64,000 bases of DNA, taken from Setophaga petechia. Taxonomy: Eukaryota > Chordata > Aves > Passeriformes > Parulidae. Below the pieces are notes generated by a model. That model was not told the DNA's origin. It made no database searches and was given only the letters and a program-made list of their open reading frames with translations. The DNA lies in contig JANCRA010000014.1 of assembly GCA_024362935.1 (NCBI GenBank), forward strand, positions 310,001 to 374,000. Reading direction: 5' to 3'. Position 1 is the stretch's first letter, and each line of letters begins with the position of its first letter. Position numbers and translations under genes: made by a program. Of this stretch, positions 12,061-23,640 are shown one piece after another.

Positions 12061-12604
12061 GCTCCGTTCCAAGCCGAGGCCGGCATCTTGGAGTCTTTAA
12101 AAATAAATGGAAAAGGGAAATGCGAACAATAAACACAGCAATCGAAAAAACCTCATCAACAAACCCCTTGTGCCCGCTCTCCATGCCAGGGGCAACATGG
12201 GCATCTGTCGCAGCAGAAGGCGTTGGTGTGGGGCTTGCTTTTTTTTTTTGGCTTTTTTTTCCCCGCAAGCTGTTGGCGTGTTTTCATTCAGGTTCGTTTA
12301 CAATTAATGCCAAAAAAACCCCAACCACACCCAGCCCAGTCAACAACAAACAAAAGGGAGTAGTCGACATGGAGGGAGAAATGCCCAGAGACGCTGCAAG
12401 AATGCGAACTCCGGCCGATGCCATTTGCCATTTGGACAACCTCAGGGAAAGGTGCCAAATCTGCAGCTCAGGAGGGACCCCGAGGAGGGAACGCGAAGGT
12501 CTCCGAAGAGCCGAGGGAAGGAAGGGAGGAAGGAATACCGCTCTCACAGGGCAGGATCAGCCTGCACACAGCCTCTGCTGGGAGGAGAGGGAATGTTTGA
12601 CGGT

Positions 12605-12875
12605 GTAGCGAGATGCCTGTGTATGCACACGCACACGGAACAGTGCGTACAGACACACAGACACACAGCACACACCGCCTGGGCTCGGTGCACAGGAGCT
12701 GTGTCAGTGGGGTGAGGAGATGTGTGTGTGCTCTTTGCACACACGCGCGCGGCCGTGTGCGGGTGTTTCTGTGTGTGCACGCGTGTAACACACGCAGGGA
12801 GATGTGTGTTTGTGTGCCTCAGTGCGAGAGAACGACAGGGACTGAGGAAGAGACACACACACACACACACACTCA
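12605..12875. repeat. TG/CA-rich region with (AC)n microsatellite
   Basis: About 270 bp in which CA/TG dinucleotides alternate between strands, with CG steps such as CACACGCGCGCG. It ends in a clean (AC)10 at about 12853-12872. Alternating purine-pyrimidine tracts of this type can adopt Z-DNA. Open frames here are compositional. Confidence 0.85.
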
Positions 12876-13529
12876 CCCACCGTCACTATACATCCCACTT
12901 TTTGACCTAGGTGTACACGGAAGACAAAATAAAAATCATACTGGAGCAGCAAGCAGGCAGCAGAGATTTATCTACATTCACTGCTATCACCAGGGAGATG
13001 AATGGGGCCGATCTGAAGCCCTTCACGAGATCCACTATGGGAGTGAAGGAGGAGGAGGGATGCCACACAGACATGCACAAACTTGAAGACAGAGAGATTT
13101 GGAAGGTGCTACTTGTGAAGCCCAGGTGGCACTCGGAGGGCGAGCGAGGGAAGGAGGCGTGCGGGCGCTCCACGGGGTCCGGAGGGCGCGGGGGCTTCTG
13201 GACAAGGGCATCAAGGGACAGCTGGCTACTTACGTTGTCTGCGCTGCTGAGGATCCTGCAAGGTGTTCTGTTGGCACTGGGCGCTGAGCCAGGGAAGGGC
13301 ACTGGAGACAAAAGGGAGACACAAAAAATAAAGTCATACAATGGGAATATTAATTGCCTCTCTTGCGGATTTTACAAAACTCAAAAATGTTTTCTTTTTG
13401 CCTGGTGGTTTTTTTTTTTTTGTGGATTGGTGCACTTCCCTTCTGCATGGAAAATACTAGCATGGGATCTACAGCCCAGCTACAGGGCTCGGGATTAACA
13501 GTGCTGGCATCTTTTGGGCATATTTTTTC

Positions 13530-15220
13530 TTTTAATGAATGAGCTTTCGCTGTTAATGAGGAATAATCGTTTGGCTAATGAGCTTTGAAACATTAAGAGA
13601 AAAGAGGGTTTTTTCCCGTTAATTGCCCTGGTGCGACCGCATGGATGGATTACAAAAGACAGCAGTAGGAACGCAGTACAAAGAGGGGAAATGTCTCCTG
13701 GAGTGGGATAAATGCAGAGATGGGTGATACATCCCTGCACCTCTCCTTGCTTCGCTCCCTCTTACTCCCTCTCTGCCAACTGCTATGGGTTTCCATAACT
13801 CCGCAATCAAAGTGGATGCTCGGGGAAGATTATTATAGTCAAACAGTGAAGCGTCAGCGGCTAATGTCTCCAGTGTTTAATCATCATACAGTAGAATGGT
13901 TTTATGCATATTTCATTTGCATATCATTAAACCACGCTAGCGCGGGACATTCAGAGCTGGAGAGGTACAAAGTTGGGGGGAGAGAGTGAGAGAGCGAGAG
14001 CGAGACAGAGGGAGGAAGGTCCCTGTGATGCCTATCTTCAAAAGCCAGGGACTTGTTCCATGATCTGTCTTCTACTTTTGCTAAAATCATGATGACTTGG
14101 AAACCTTTGAAGTTGGATATAACCTTGGATTCTTCTAATTCCAGCAGAGTGATGTATTAGAAAGGGGGAAATGATGCCGCGCTAGACATTTAAAGGAATA
14201 TAAGCTCCAGTGGAATGGAAATAGGAGCTCTTTGGGGAACGAACTAGCACAGCCAGCCACAGCTTCAACATCACACTGCTGTGCTCATACTGGGAAGGAT
14301 ACCAAAGTAATACAAAAGAAATGAAGACAGCATATACATTAAGATGGGGATTGTATTTACTCTTTCCCTTTTCCTTTTTAAAGGCACAAAGCAGGATGGA
14401 ACCAGCGGTAATTTACACGCTAATTAGCAAACTGTTGCCTATTTTTGTGTTTGTTTTTCTTCTCTATTTTGGGGAGGGGCGTTTTCACCCCTGAAGTGAT
14501 TAATCAGTTATTTGGTAGCACAGATCCTTCTCCACCGGCATTGATCAGGAAGAGGAGGTGGTGGCTGCGGGGGGAGGAATACAGTGGGCTCTTTGTAGAT
14601 CTTACACATGCACAACATATTAATTGGGGTCTTTATAAAGCTCCCTCAATAGACTGTTTCTTTCCTGGAGACCAGCAGCTGGTTAGGCACCGTTGGCGAC
14701 TCTTCAAACATGCTTTGGCTGGGGGCAGTCCTGCCGCTGTTTGTTGTTGTGCTTTATTTTCTCTCTGCCCAGCGGGGGCTGCGGCTGCCCACGCTGCTGT
14801 ATGGGAGATGGACAGACAGAATCAGTACCAAGACAATCTCTTGAGCTGGATGGGGAACTTTGTTTGCAAATGAAATGCTGTTTTATATTTAAATTACCTT
14901 CCTTTTCCTCCCCACTTCTCTTCTCCTCCAAGTCTTTGTGTCGATTATGAATATTCAGATGAGCTGTGATGTGATTACACTGTACAATTACTTGTGTCCG
15001 TGATAGAGGCAAAGGCACTGAGGAAAGACAGAGCCAGATGAGCTTGGAGCTCGTTTGGGGTTTGTTTTCTGTATTTTCCCCATCTCTGTGGCACTGCGGC
15101 ACATGCAGATGTCGCTGTTGTTCTTCATAAAGCCCTAATGATATGCAAAAGCATAACGACCCCATTTGGGTTCAGAGCATCAACGAAATATTATTGGGGG
15201 GGAAATCCTGACTGAAGGAA
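13530..15220. promoter_or_regulatory. TAAT/POU-motif-rich candidate regulatory block
   Basis: Repeated homeodomain cores (TAATGAATGAG, GTTAATGAGG, GGCTAATGAGC near 13533-13587; ATTAATCAGTTA near 14500; ATTAATTGG near 14620) occur alongside octamer or octamer-like sites. These include ATTTGCAT at 13915-13922, TTTGCAAAT near 14863 and ATATGCAAA near 15140. The sequence is non-repetitive, and its open frames show no protein domain. Dense TAAT and octamer motifs are typical of conserved enhancers around developmental transcription-factor genes. That assignment is inference from motif texture. Confidence 0.35.
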
Positions 15221-16862
15221 TGTCCACATAAATTATTTTTATTCAAATCAAGAGGTGGCAGTGAGGCAGAGGAAGTCACATGAATACATGCATAATGTGA
15301 GCACACGGAAAGGTTATCGCCAAGGAGAAGAGGGTTTTGCACTGTGCCTGGGACAAACAGGCTCATTTGGGGAAATCGTTCAGCCCACCATGTGATTTGC
15401 TTATTTATCATCACTCGTCCTCAGCCAGGGCACCTGGCGTGCTCGCTGCTGGAGACCTGGAGTGCTGGGAGCTGCCTGGATGATTCCTAGTTACTCAGAA
15501 ACACCAAGCAGTGTGCTGTGGATGGGGGACAGGAGACAAGGAACCAGAGGGAGAAGCTTTGAGTGCTGCAGCTCAGTGACAAAGGAGGGGCCTGATGACA
15601 GCTCAACGATGGAGTGACAACAGGTCACTGATGCCAGGCTGGCACGCAGCTTCCCGAGGGACAGAGCTGTGGCACAGTGGCTGCGGGGTCCCCACCACAG
15701 GTCAGTGGGACACTGGGTCTTGGGGCAGAGCAGCTTTGGCCACTGTGCCACCAGGAAGCCTGCTGGGGACAGGGAGTCCAGAGCTGGTCAGATCCATCCT
15801 CACCATTTTCCTCAGAGAGATGAATGGTACCTGGATGTAATGAGAACAAAAACGTGTGGGGAACGGGAGCCCTCGGCTGCTCTGTTCAGCTGCTTTTCTG
15901 GGCTGGGACCTGCACCCATCACCATCAGCAAGGAGGGAACAAAGAGAGGCAGAGTGAGCCAGCAGTCAATGGCAACTGTGTGACATCAGCTCAGGGATCT
16001 GTGCCTCATATATTTGCCCTGCACTGATCCTGGACAGCTCTACAGCCTCCTCACACCCTTGGTGGTGGGCAGGACTTGGGCTGCAGAAAGATGTGGTCCC
16101 AGGGAGAGTATTGTTTTCCTCTCCACTCAAAAAGCTGCAGATGGGACCAGTGTGAGAGAATCCTCCTCTGCCCCATGCCCTGGGCATGCACAGACCATGC
16201 CTGTGGCTCCAGAAAGGCTCCTGAGCAGTCCCTTGCGGGTCAGAGCAGGGTGGCCCCCCGTCTCTGTGAGTGTGCCCCTTGTCACAGGCACGGCAGGGCT
16301 GTGAGGGAGCCCAGAGGAGGCTGAGAGCCCCAGGCACGCAGTAACCAGCCTCAGAGGATCCCAGACAGGAGGGTTACACTCCAGTCTGTGCCCAAGGACC
16401 GAAGTGCAGAGGCTGCAGACAGCAGCTGCTGCCCCATGCTGATCAGAGTCCTGACCACAGTCCCATCCAGCTGTCACCTCTCTCCATTCCCTTCCCACAT
16501 CTCAACAGACGTGTCCCTTCTGCACTCCCTCTTCTGCAAGGGTGCCCAGGAGACTGAGAAAAGGCAACAAGCTGCCAGGTCTGATCAAATCCAGGACACC
16601 AGGATGGCCTCTGGGCAGCACTTCCAAACCTGGGCTTGCCACTACAAACTACCTGCAAAAGTTCTGGACATCAAGGATAACCCAGTGGAAGCCTGGGCCA
16701 GCAGCTGAGTGTGAATGTCCTGCCCATGCCCACGCAGCCTCTCAGGGCTTGGCTAATGCTTGTTGCCACTCTGGTGAGAAGGAATGTGCAGTCAAACCAG
16801 CCCAGCCCACAGCTGTCTGTGAGGAACAGAGCAGCCACGATCGGATGGGATGATCTCAGCAG
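15221..16862. other. Unique non-coding DNA
   Basis: Mid-GC sequence with short overlapping open frames on both strands, none with a recognisable domain. No transposon or RNA gene is recognised in it. Confidence 0.45.
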
Positions 16863-16952
16863 ATCATAGAATCACATCATGGCATGGTTTGGGCCGGAAG
16901 GGTCCTCAATGAAAATCTAGTTCCACTCCATGGACTGCCCAGCCAGTGCTTC
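16863..16952 (-). mobile_element. CR1 LINE 3'-end fragment
   Basis: The stretch starts with TCATAGAATCACATCATGGC and continues through GGTTTGGGCCGGAAGGGTCC to a CTAGTTCCA motif. This is the reverse complement of the avian CR1 3' end, which terminates in ATTCTRTG repeats. Only the last 90 bp or so is recognisable, consistent with 5' truncation and decay. CR1 is the dominant avian LINE, which supports a bird origin for the window. Confidence 0.85.
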
Positions 16953-18029
16953 CTACCCCCAGCCCTGTGACCCTGCTGGTGTGACACTGCCCGCGCCAGT
17001 GGTGCCACCTGGCTCTGCCCCATCTTTCTGGCCTCCAGCCTGAAAGCAGCTCAGTACCAGGGTGTCCAGACCAAACAGAGCCTGGGAGTATGGAACAACC
17101 GAGACCAACACAAAGTGACTCTGCAGAGGGGCTATGCCCCCACCAGCCCTTGTCATCATTCCAGAGGCTGAACCCATCCCCACCTGGTGTTTGCAGGGCA
17201 GGGTGCCCAGTCCTTAATGGTGCCTTGGCATGCCAGGAGCCTTAGGGGAGAGACTAAAGGGCAAAGCCTGAGCAGAAACCTCACAGACAGGCTGGGAGGC
17301 ACAAACTTGGTAGTGCAGTGTCACCATCCCTTCAGTGCCCCTGCTGATGGACAGCCCTCCCTGCCAGCTCCACAGGCCTGTCCTCTCTGTCCTCAGATCC
17401 TGGTGTAGCCGGGGGCAGCCCCTCACCCTGACAGTGGCTGGCTGACAGCCTCAGAGGGGTTTTTGGCCCAGACATGGAGCAGGCTGCAGGGCAGATCCAT
17501 GACTAGCCATGGCCTCTCTTGGCTGACACTTCTCCTGCAGTCCTCAAGGTTCCTGCTCCTGTTGCATGTCAGACAGGATCCTGCACTCCAAGAGGAGCCC
17601 AAAGGCTGGGGACTGGGCAGGGGGGTCCAGCAGCTGCTGCCTGCTCCTCAGGTAGAGAAACCCAGGGAGGATGGAACGAAGCGTAGGACCAAACCCGGTC
17701 AGAGTCACTCTTTCCACAAGTGGTACCAAAGGGGAGCAGAAGGAGACTGTGCTCTGTGCTGGGAAAATGAGCATGGAGCACGGTGGGTGAGGCAGAAGGA
17801 GTGGGGTGCAGCACAGGGACAGTCAGCATGCTGAGCCAGGACACCCCGCTCTGCCCACAGGTGGGAAATACCACCAGAAATGTCCCCCCCAGGGCCCAGG
17901 ACACTCAGATTACAGCCATTTGGAATGGTCAATGGACCATTTGGAAGTCTCCCCATGGAGACTTTAGGAAAGGGCAGCTCCCAGAGCTCTGTAGGAGCCA
18001 TCGTGTTGTTTGTCAATTCTCCAAATACC
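16953..18029. other. Unique non-coding DNA
   Basis: Mid-GC, G-rich sequence with many short open frames in overlapping phases, none recognisable. A few imperfect short palindromes occur (for example near 17928-17945), with no larger structure. Confidence 0.4.
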
Positions 18030-18620
18030 CTGAAGAAATTGCTCGTTAGGAAAAGGAAATTCAAGCGTGTATAGAATATATTGCTATTCAAAACACCAAA
18101 AGAATTGTTTTGCAAATAGTAGCACTGCTGAAGAGGGGAGAGAAGTACATCAGTCATTTGATATTACATATAAGCAGTTTATTAAAGAATTAAATATTTA
18201 TGGACTATAAAGCAAGCAGGGCAATGAGTTGCAAACAGCTTGCTGAGAAGTATGTTATAAACATTGAGTCTGTCAGGGTCTAATAAAGTATGGAGAACAC
18301 AAATGTTTTATAAAATCACCAGGCCAGTGATGAATCTCCACAGCTGAGATGCTGCAGAACCCAGGAAGGTTCTGGCTGCACCCTGACCCAGAGCCAGCAC
18401 AGGAGGGATGGAGTCAGATGGGGCTGTGAGGCTGCAGACAGCCAAGCACTAATGGGAATGCACATGATTCAGTGCTTGGAGAAATTCAATTTTTCATGTT
18501 ATTCTAAACATTGATCTATTAATAGGAAGTTCAGGAATTTTCAGAGAGTTCAAGACACTTCCCTCTTTAGCTTTTTATTGCAGCTAATCTTCCATTTACA
18601 ACAAAATTAAAGTTTGTGAT
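18030..18620. promoter_or_regulatory. Candidate conserved non-coding element, AT-rich
   Basis: AT-rich non-repetitive DNA bounded by more GC-rich sequence. It contains ATTAAAGAATTAAATATTTA and TTTTATAAAATC motifs and two AATAAAG-like strings. There is no open frame of note. It resembles the other TAAT-rich blocks of the window. The call is by composition only. Confidence 0.25.
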
Positions 18621-19469
18621 TCAGATTAAGGTCCCCTCCCAGCAAAGCCCTTGCCTCCCCTCCCCAGGCTCCAACCTCCCTGTCCCCAGCAGTCCTCTGG
18701 AGCATCCAGACTCGTGTTTGGAGAGCAGAGCTCTCTCCATCACAGACACAGCACATTGGCAGGAACAAATAACATTTTCAGAGACTGTGCAAGAGGAACA
18801 GATGGGCGGTGGCAGACCCCAAGGACAGGAATACCTTTTTGTTGGCAGCACTGGGGGAAACGGCAGCTGATGGCAGCAATGGACATTTTTTCCTGCATGC
18901 AATAGACAGTCTTCATTTTCCAACAGACATCTGTCACAGCAGTCGTGAGGAGATTGCTGTTCTGTTAGTGGTGGAGATGAAAGACTCTCCAGACTACTTT
19001 ATATTTTTGTGCAGTCTAGCCCAGGCCCAGAAGGGATTTTTAATATAGGGTGGACTAATGGCTTTGGTCACGTCCAGGCAGACTCCTAATAGCTGTCCCC
19101 ACAATTTCAAGCCTGGAGAGGTGGATGAAACTCCCAAGGGGTTCAGGCATTCGTGACTGTTTGGAATTCAGTGTCTTTGCAAGCCGTCAGGGCTCAGACC
19201 CACCTGAATCTACCAGTCCCCCCTGGTCCCATTCCTCAGGCTGGGAGCCCCCCTCCCGAGGCAGCAGCCAGGCCTGCCAGGGATGGGGAAGGAGCAGGGC
19301 TCTGCCTCCTTCCTGCCTCAGGTGAGTCCTTATGAGGTGCCAGCGCTAATTAACACAAGAATAAGCAGGCTAAGAACTGTCTGGGGTTGGTGGAAACAGA
19401 TTCCATTTAGCAGACAGAGAGAAACCTCCATTTGCCAGCTGCTCTTTCTGCACTCAGACAAGGTGGGAA

Positions 19470-19620
19470 ATTTTCATCCTCTGAGATGTAATTAAGACAG
19501 ATTTTTTTTTTTTAATAATTTGCAGTAATTATTCAAGCTTATTTGCCAGGGAGGGTATATCAGACTAAATTTTGGGTTAAATAGCAACCTTTGTTGTCCT
19601 GTGTGGAGATGATTATAGCA
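19470..19620. promoter_or_regulatory. Candidate conserved non-coding element
   Basis: A short AT-rich block with GTAATTAAG, AATAATTTGCAG and GTAATTATTC homeodomain-type cores around a T12 run at 19501-19512. It sits between GC-richer flanks. No coding potential is seen. Confidence 0.25.
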
Positions 19621-21554
19621 AGGTTCAGGTCTCAGCAGACTCAAAGGCTACAGAAGGTGTATGAAAAAACCCAGCCCTATCAAAGGCATAAACCCCATTA
19701 GTTCCAGATGGATTGCTTGAGTGGTTTCTCTCTCTCGAGCCCAGAGCCTGTTAGCTTCAGGGGTTTCTGCAGGAAAGTGTGGTACCTCCCAGAGAGCATC
19801 ATAACCAAATTCTGCTGTTTCTGTGCTGCTGGAGCTGCTGCTGTCAGCACTGGCTGACCCTGCCAGGATCCCTGAGCAGGATCCCCAGCCAGGACAGCAG
19901 CCCCTGAGCTTCACTGTTCCTCCCTCCCTGTTCTCCCTTCCTCCAGCCCAGCTCTCACCTCTCCCCACACCAGCACACCACAACATTTTGCACCCTCCAA
20001 TAAATTTGTATCCCCCAGTGATTTTACCAAATATTACTTTATCCCTCTCCTTCCCTACAATCCTAAAGTCATGGAGCACACTGGGGCTTTCCAGTGGCCT
20101 CCTCTGCAGGGATGAGCTCTCTGCAGGACACAAGCCCAGCTCCTAGCCTGCCCCCATCCCTGCTGTTGAGATTGTGGTGCTGTGCCCATCTCCTTTCAGC
20201 TCAGCCCCTCAGGCCCATCAGGACACATCAGTTCATGGCACAGCTCACTGACCCCACATTTGACACATATTTCAGGTTACTGTTTACCCTGTGGTCCTTT
20301 GCTCCTTCAGTGCTTTCCTTCTTCTCCAGGCACCCTCCTGCACTCACACCTCCTGATCTCCCTCTTCACAACCAACTCCCTCCCTTCCACCTAGGTGTTT
20401 CATGGGTTTCTGTGCTGCTGGAACTTGAAGTTCCTTCTCCCTAGTCTGTCACAGGGCCAGTTCAACATTGCCACCCATTTCTAATGTTGACACCCTTAGC
20501 CAGCCTCGCTCCTAGAGCCACTTTGGACACAGCTGTAGCTCTCCCTGCTGCCCAGTGTGGATGCAGGAGCCCAGCCTGGTTTGGACCAGGATGGACATGT
20601 TACTAACACATCCTTTGTACTCTCTCCTCCCAGTCCCATCCCACTCGAGGCCTGGCTGGCACCTGCTTGAACTGCTGCAAAGTCAGCAGTGCCCCAACCC
20701 CTTACCTTCTTTGTGAGGACATGGAGGACAAGGAAGAGACAGACTGCTCAGACAGAATGCTGCAGGATGAGAACTATCAGCTCATTTTACTGGCACATTC
20801 CCAGCAGCCAGCATTTTGACCTGCAGGATGGAAGTGGGGAGTTCCAGTGTGAGTATGGATTGAATACCTGTGTGCCCAAGCAAGCATCAGACTCTGAATC
20901 ATAAAGAGGAGATATTTACAGGTGGGCTTGCTGTTGCCCTGTGAGCATTTTGCAGATCTCTGTATGGTGAGAGTCAGGCATTAGTCAGGCAGCTAACGTG
21001 CATCACTCAGGCCAGGAAACCCCAGGAGAAAGGGAAGGACAAGCTGTGACACACAGCTCAGTGTGAGCCCAGTGATTCCAGTCAGCACCAAGGGACTGAC
21101 TGTCCTCTCAGGCACTCGGGGTCACATCTGAGCCATAGCAAGCTTCCCAAGCACATCTTCCCTACCCACATGTGTGTGCAGAGCCTGTTTGTTGTCCATG
21201 GCTGGAGCCACAACTTTGTGCATGGAGAATAAGCTGTTGAGGCTTAGAGAGCAGCTGCTCCAGGTGGTAGTGGTGTAGGGCAGAGCTGCCCCAGGGCTGT
21301 GGGGCGACAGTGTGCCTCTGAAAGCCAAAACTCTCCTTTGTGCTGCCATGACAGACTCATCTCCAGCAGCATGAAGTGCACATTTCAAAGGCCACACAGA
21401 CCAGCTGGGTCACATTCTGATGAGAGCTGGTGTTTTGTGTCCTGTGTCTTGCACACCTAACTCAGAACAGGAACATAATTCAGCAAGCAACAGATTATCC
21501 CAAGCACATTGTCCCCACTGAGCAGTTCTGAGCATACCTCAGACAAAGGCAGTG
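19621..21554. other. Unique non-coding DNA
   Basis: Pyrimidine-rich on the plus strand at 19.9-20.7 kb and otherwise of mixed composition. Open frames up to 161 codons occur on both strands without recognisable domains. No repeat family is recognised. Confidence 0.4.
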
Positions 21555-21580
21555 CTAGGGTTAGGGTTAGGTTAGGATTA
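21555..21580 (+). repeat. Short interstitial telomeric repeat
   Basis: About four TTAGGG-like units (TAGGGTTAGGGTTAGG followed by TTAGGATTAG) lie inside unique DNA. The tract has the same orientation as the large array at the left edge. It is short enough to be a double-strand-break repair insertion or the remains of a longer tract. Confidence 0.9.
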
Positions 21581-21971
21581 GCTGCATCTCGCAAATGCAG
21601 CTTTTAAATACAGTAAATATACACATGTGTATCATATATTTTGTTATAGATGCTCCCCATGTGTATTAAGATGGGTTTATTTTGCCTAATGGTCTTCTTT
21701 AAGGAATGTTTGTCATCTTGGCAGCCCGTGAGCAGGGCTCCTGCTGAACACCTCCTGTGCCCTGGGCTGCTGGTTCAGCGCCTGGCACGTGTCCCACAGG
21801 GACAGTGTGACAGTGTGGCTGTCACAGTGCCTGGCAGCTGCAGCACCACGGGCCTTCAGAGCCAGAACGAGCTCAGAACCTGCCCTGCCACCCCTGCAGC
21901 CCAGAGCAGAGCACCCTGCAAAATTGCCATGCAGTCCTTACTGTGTGCTTGACCTAACAGGCTGGAGAACT

Positions 21972-22026
21972 GAGGAGGAGGAGGAGGAGGAGGAGGAGGA
22001 GGAGGAGGAGGAGGAGGAGGAGGAGG
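21972..22026 (+). repeat. (GAG)n trinucleotide microsatellite
   Basis: About 18 uninterrupted GAG/GGA triplets. They create acidic (poly-Glu) and poly-Pro open frames on opposite strands at 21789-22094 and 21856-22122, which I treat as artefacts. The all-purine strand can form triplex structures. Confidence 0.97.
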
Positions 22027-23135
22027 ATGTCTTCTCACCTCCCATGGGATGTTACCCCACATCAGCACCCAGCCTGCCTCTGCTCTGGCTCTGATTCCAG
22101 CACAAGGGAGGTGCAGGAACAAATTTCAAAGCTGAGAAGGGAGGAACGCTGGAACACTCCCTTTTAGCAAGGCCAGTTATTTAGGGTTAAACAGCTCCAG
22201 AAACTCCACCCCTGATTTCTAAGGAGGGAGTCTGCAGCAAAGACCAGCAATATTTAAACATTTGCATTGTGAGGACAGAAATGAGACAACCTGAGGAACC
22301 CAGAACTCCTTCCCTGGCCAGTCCTTGCACGGCGTCGCTGCAGAGGCACTTGTGCTGCAGCGTGTCAGAGATCATGTTTGATTTTTTAATGAGAGAATTA
22401 GAAGGGACATTTGGCAGTGGACCTACTGCTTCATGACTGCCTGCAGAGAAATATTTCTGCATCTTGTTAAAAGATCATGATTAAGTCAACGCCTGATTTT
22501 TCCCAATCTCTTTTCCCCTATGTTCCTGTTCTCTCAGAGCACTCGTATCTGCTGGCATCTCTGAACAGCCTGGGCAGGGGCAGCTGGGCACTGCAAGGGT
22601 GCACATGCAAGGGGATCCTTGCATGACAGAGCCCTGGATCTTCAGCATGATAGAAAAGGGTTTTGCAAGTCTTCCAACAGACAGTAACACAATAAACACC
22701 CTCAAACTTGTCTGCTACAACAAAACAGTTTTATTACAGAAAAGCTTCCAAATTGAAAATGATCAATGTGCTTTTAGGAGCCTGTGGAGATGGATCACCT
22801 GTACTGTTAGAATCTGCTCTCTCCTCCTCCCTTTTCAGCCAAGGAAAATCATAAGAAAGAGGGGCAGGAGGAAAACAATTCCACAGGAATTCCATAGCTT
22901 CGCTGTCCTGACAGCATCTTACCAAAATTATGTTACTGTTTGCCATTCCATTGTTTATCCTTGTCACTGTGGGTTTAGGGTTTCTTATGTCCAGGTTTAT
23001 TCATGAAACACTAAGCAAAAGAACACGGTTGTTTGTGTCTCACCATACAGGGACCTCGAGAGTGATCAGACATTGACAGAATTTGCATCCTGTGCCATGG
23101 GCCACGCAAGCCCCTGCCCCTGGGGTGAAGCACAG
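22027..23135. other. Unique non-coding DNA
   Basis: Mixed sequence with one 135-codon open frame (22599-23006, plus) that has no recognisable domain. No repeat or RNA gene is recognised. Confidence 0.4.
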
Positions 23136-23190
23136 ATCACAGGCTCACAGCACGGTTTGGGCTGGCAGGAACCTGCCCAGGGCAGGAGCA
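23136..23190 (-). mobile_element. Probable CR1 3'-end remnant
   Basis: The pattern TCACAGGCTCACAGCACGG, then TTTGGGCTGGCAGGAACC and CTGCCCAGGGCAGG, matches a decayed antisense CR1 3' end (compare the 16.9-kb copy). Only about 55 bp is recognisable, so it could be a chance resemblance. Confidence 0.5.
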
Positions 23191-23289
23191 GGAGGGACCG
23201 AGGTTGGCCTTTTCCTGTCTCTGAGCTCCCAACACGGGGGATTCAACAGGAACAGCTGCACTGAGCGCTTACAGACAGATGTGTGGGTG

Positions 23290-23640
23290 GCCAGGGAATC
23301 TTAGAAGTGTTGTATAGGTGGCCTTTGAGCCATAGTAAAATATGTGTATTGTGTAAGTGGCCTATGAGTCTCAGTAAAATATATGAATTGTAGAAGTGGC
23401 CTTGCCCTGATCCTAGTTGTTGAAAATGGGCTGCAGCTGTGATGTCCTTGACTGGGCAGCAGCTGTGGCTAATGAAGATAACTGGGATAAAAGGGGGTGG
23501 GCTGGCTGGTCAGGGAGGGCCTTGGAGGAGCCCTGGTGAAGAGGCAGGAATTGTACTGCTGTGAAGAGCTGCCTGTGAGGAAACCCACCCAGAAGGTATG
23601 GGGCTCTAGAAATATGATATCAACAATATGATAACAGCAC
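23290..23640 (+). mobile_element. Possible solo LTR with internal 39-bp repeats
   Basis: A GTGGCC-centred unit recurs at 23319, 23358 and 23397 (39-bp period, about 2.3 copies), each followed by a GAG(C/T)C...AGTAAAATAT string in the first two. About 160 bp downstream lies GGGATAAAAGGGGGTGGGC, which looks like a TATA box, followed by G-rich sequence. This order (U3-type direct repeats, TATA box, short R/U5) is what a retroviral LTR looks like. I could not fix the TG...CA ends or a matching target duplication, and no retroviral coding sequence is adjacent. The alternative is an unrelated promoter-like repeat. Confidence 0.3.

Noticed and set aside
21789..22122. Poly-Glu and poly-Pro open frames
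   Set aside because: Direct translation of the GAG microsatellite on the two strands.
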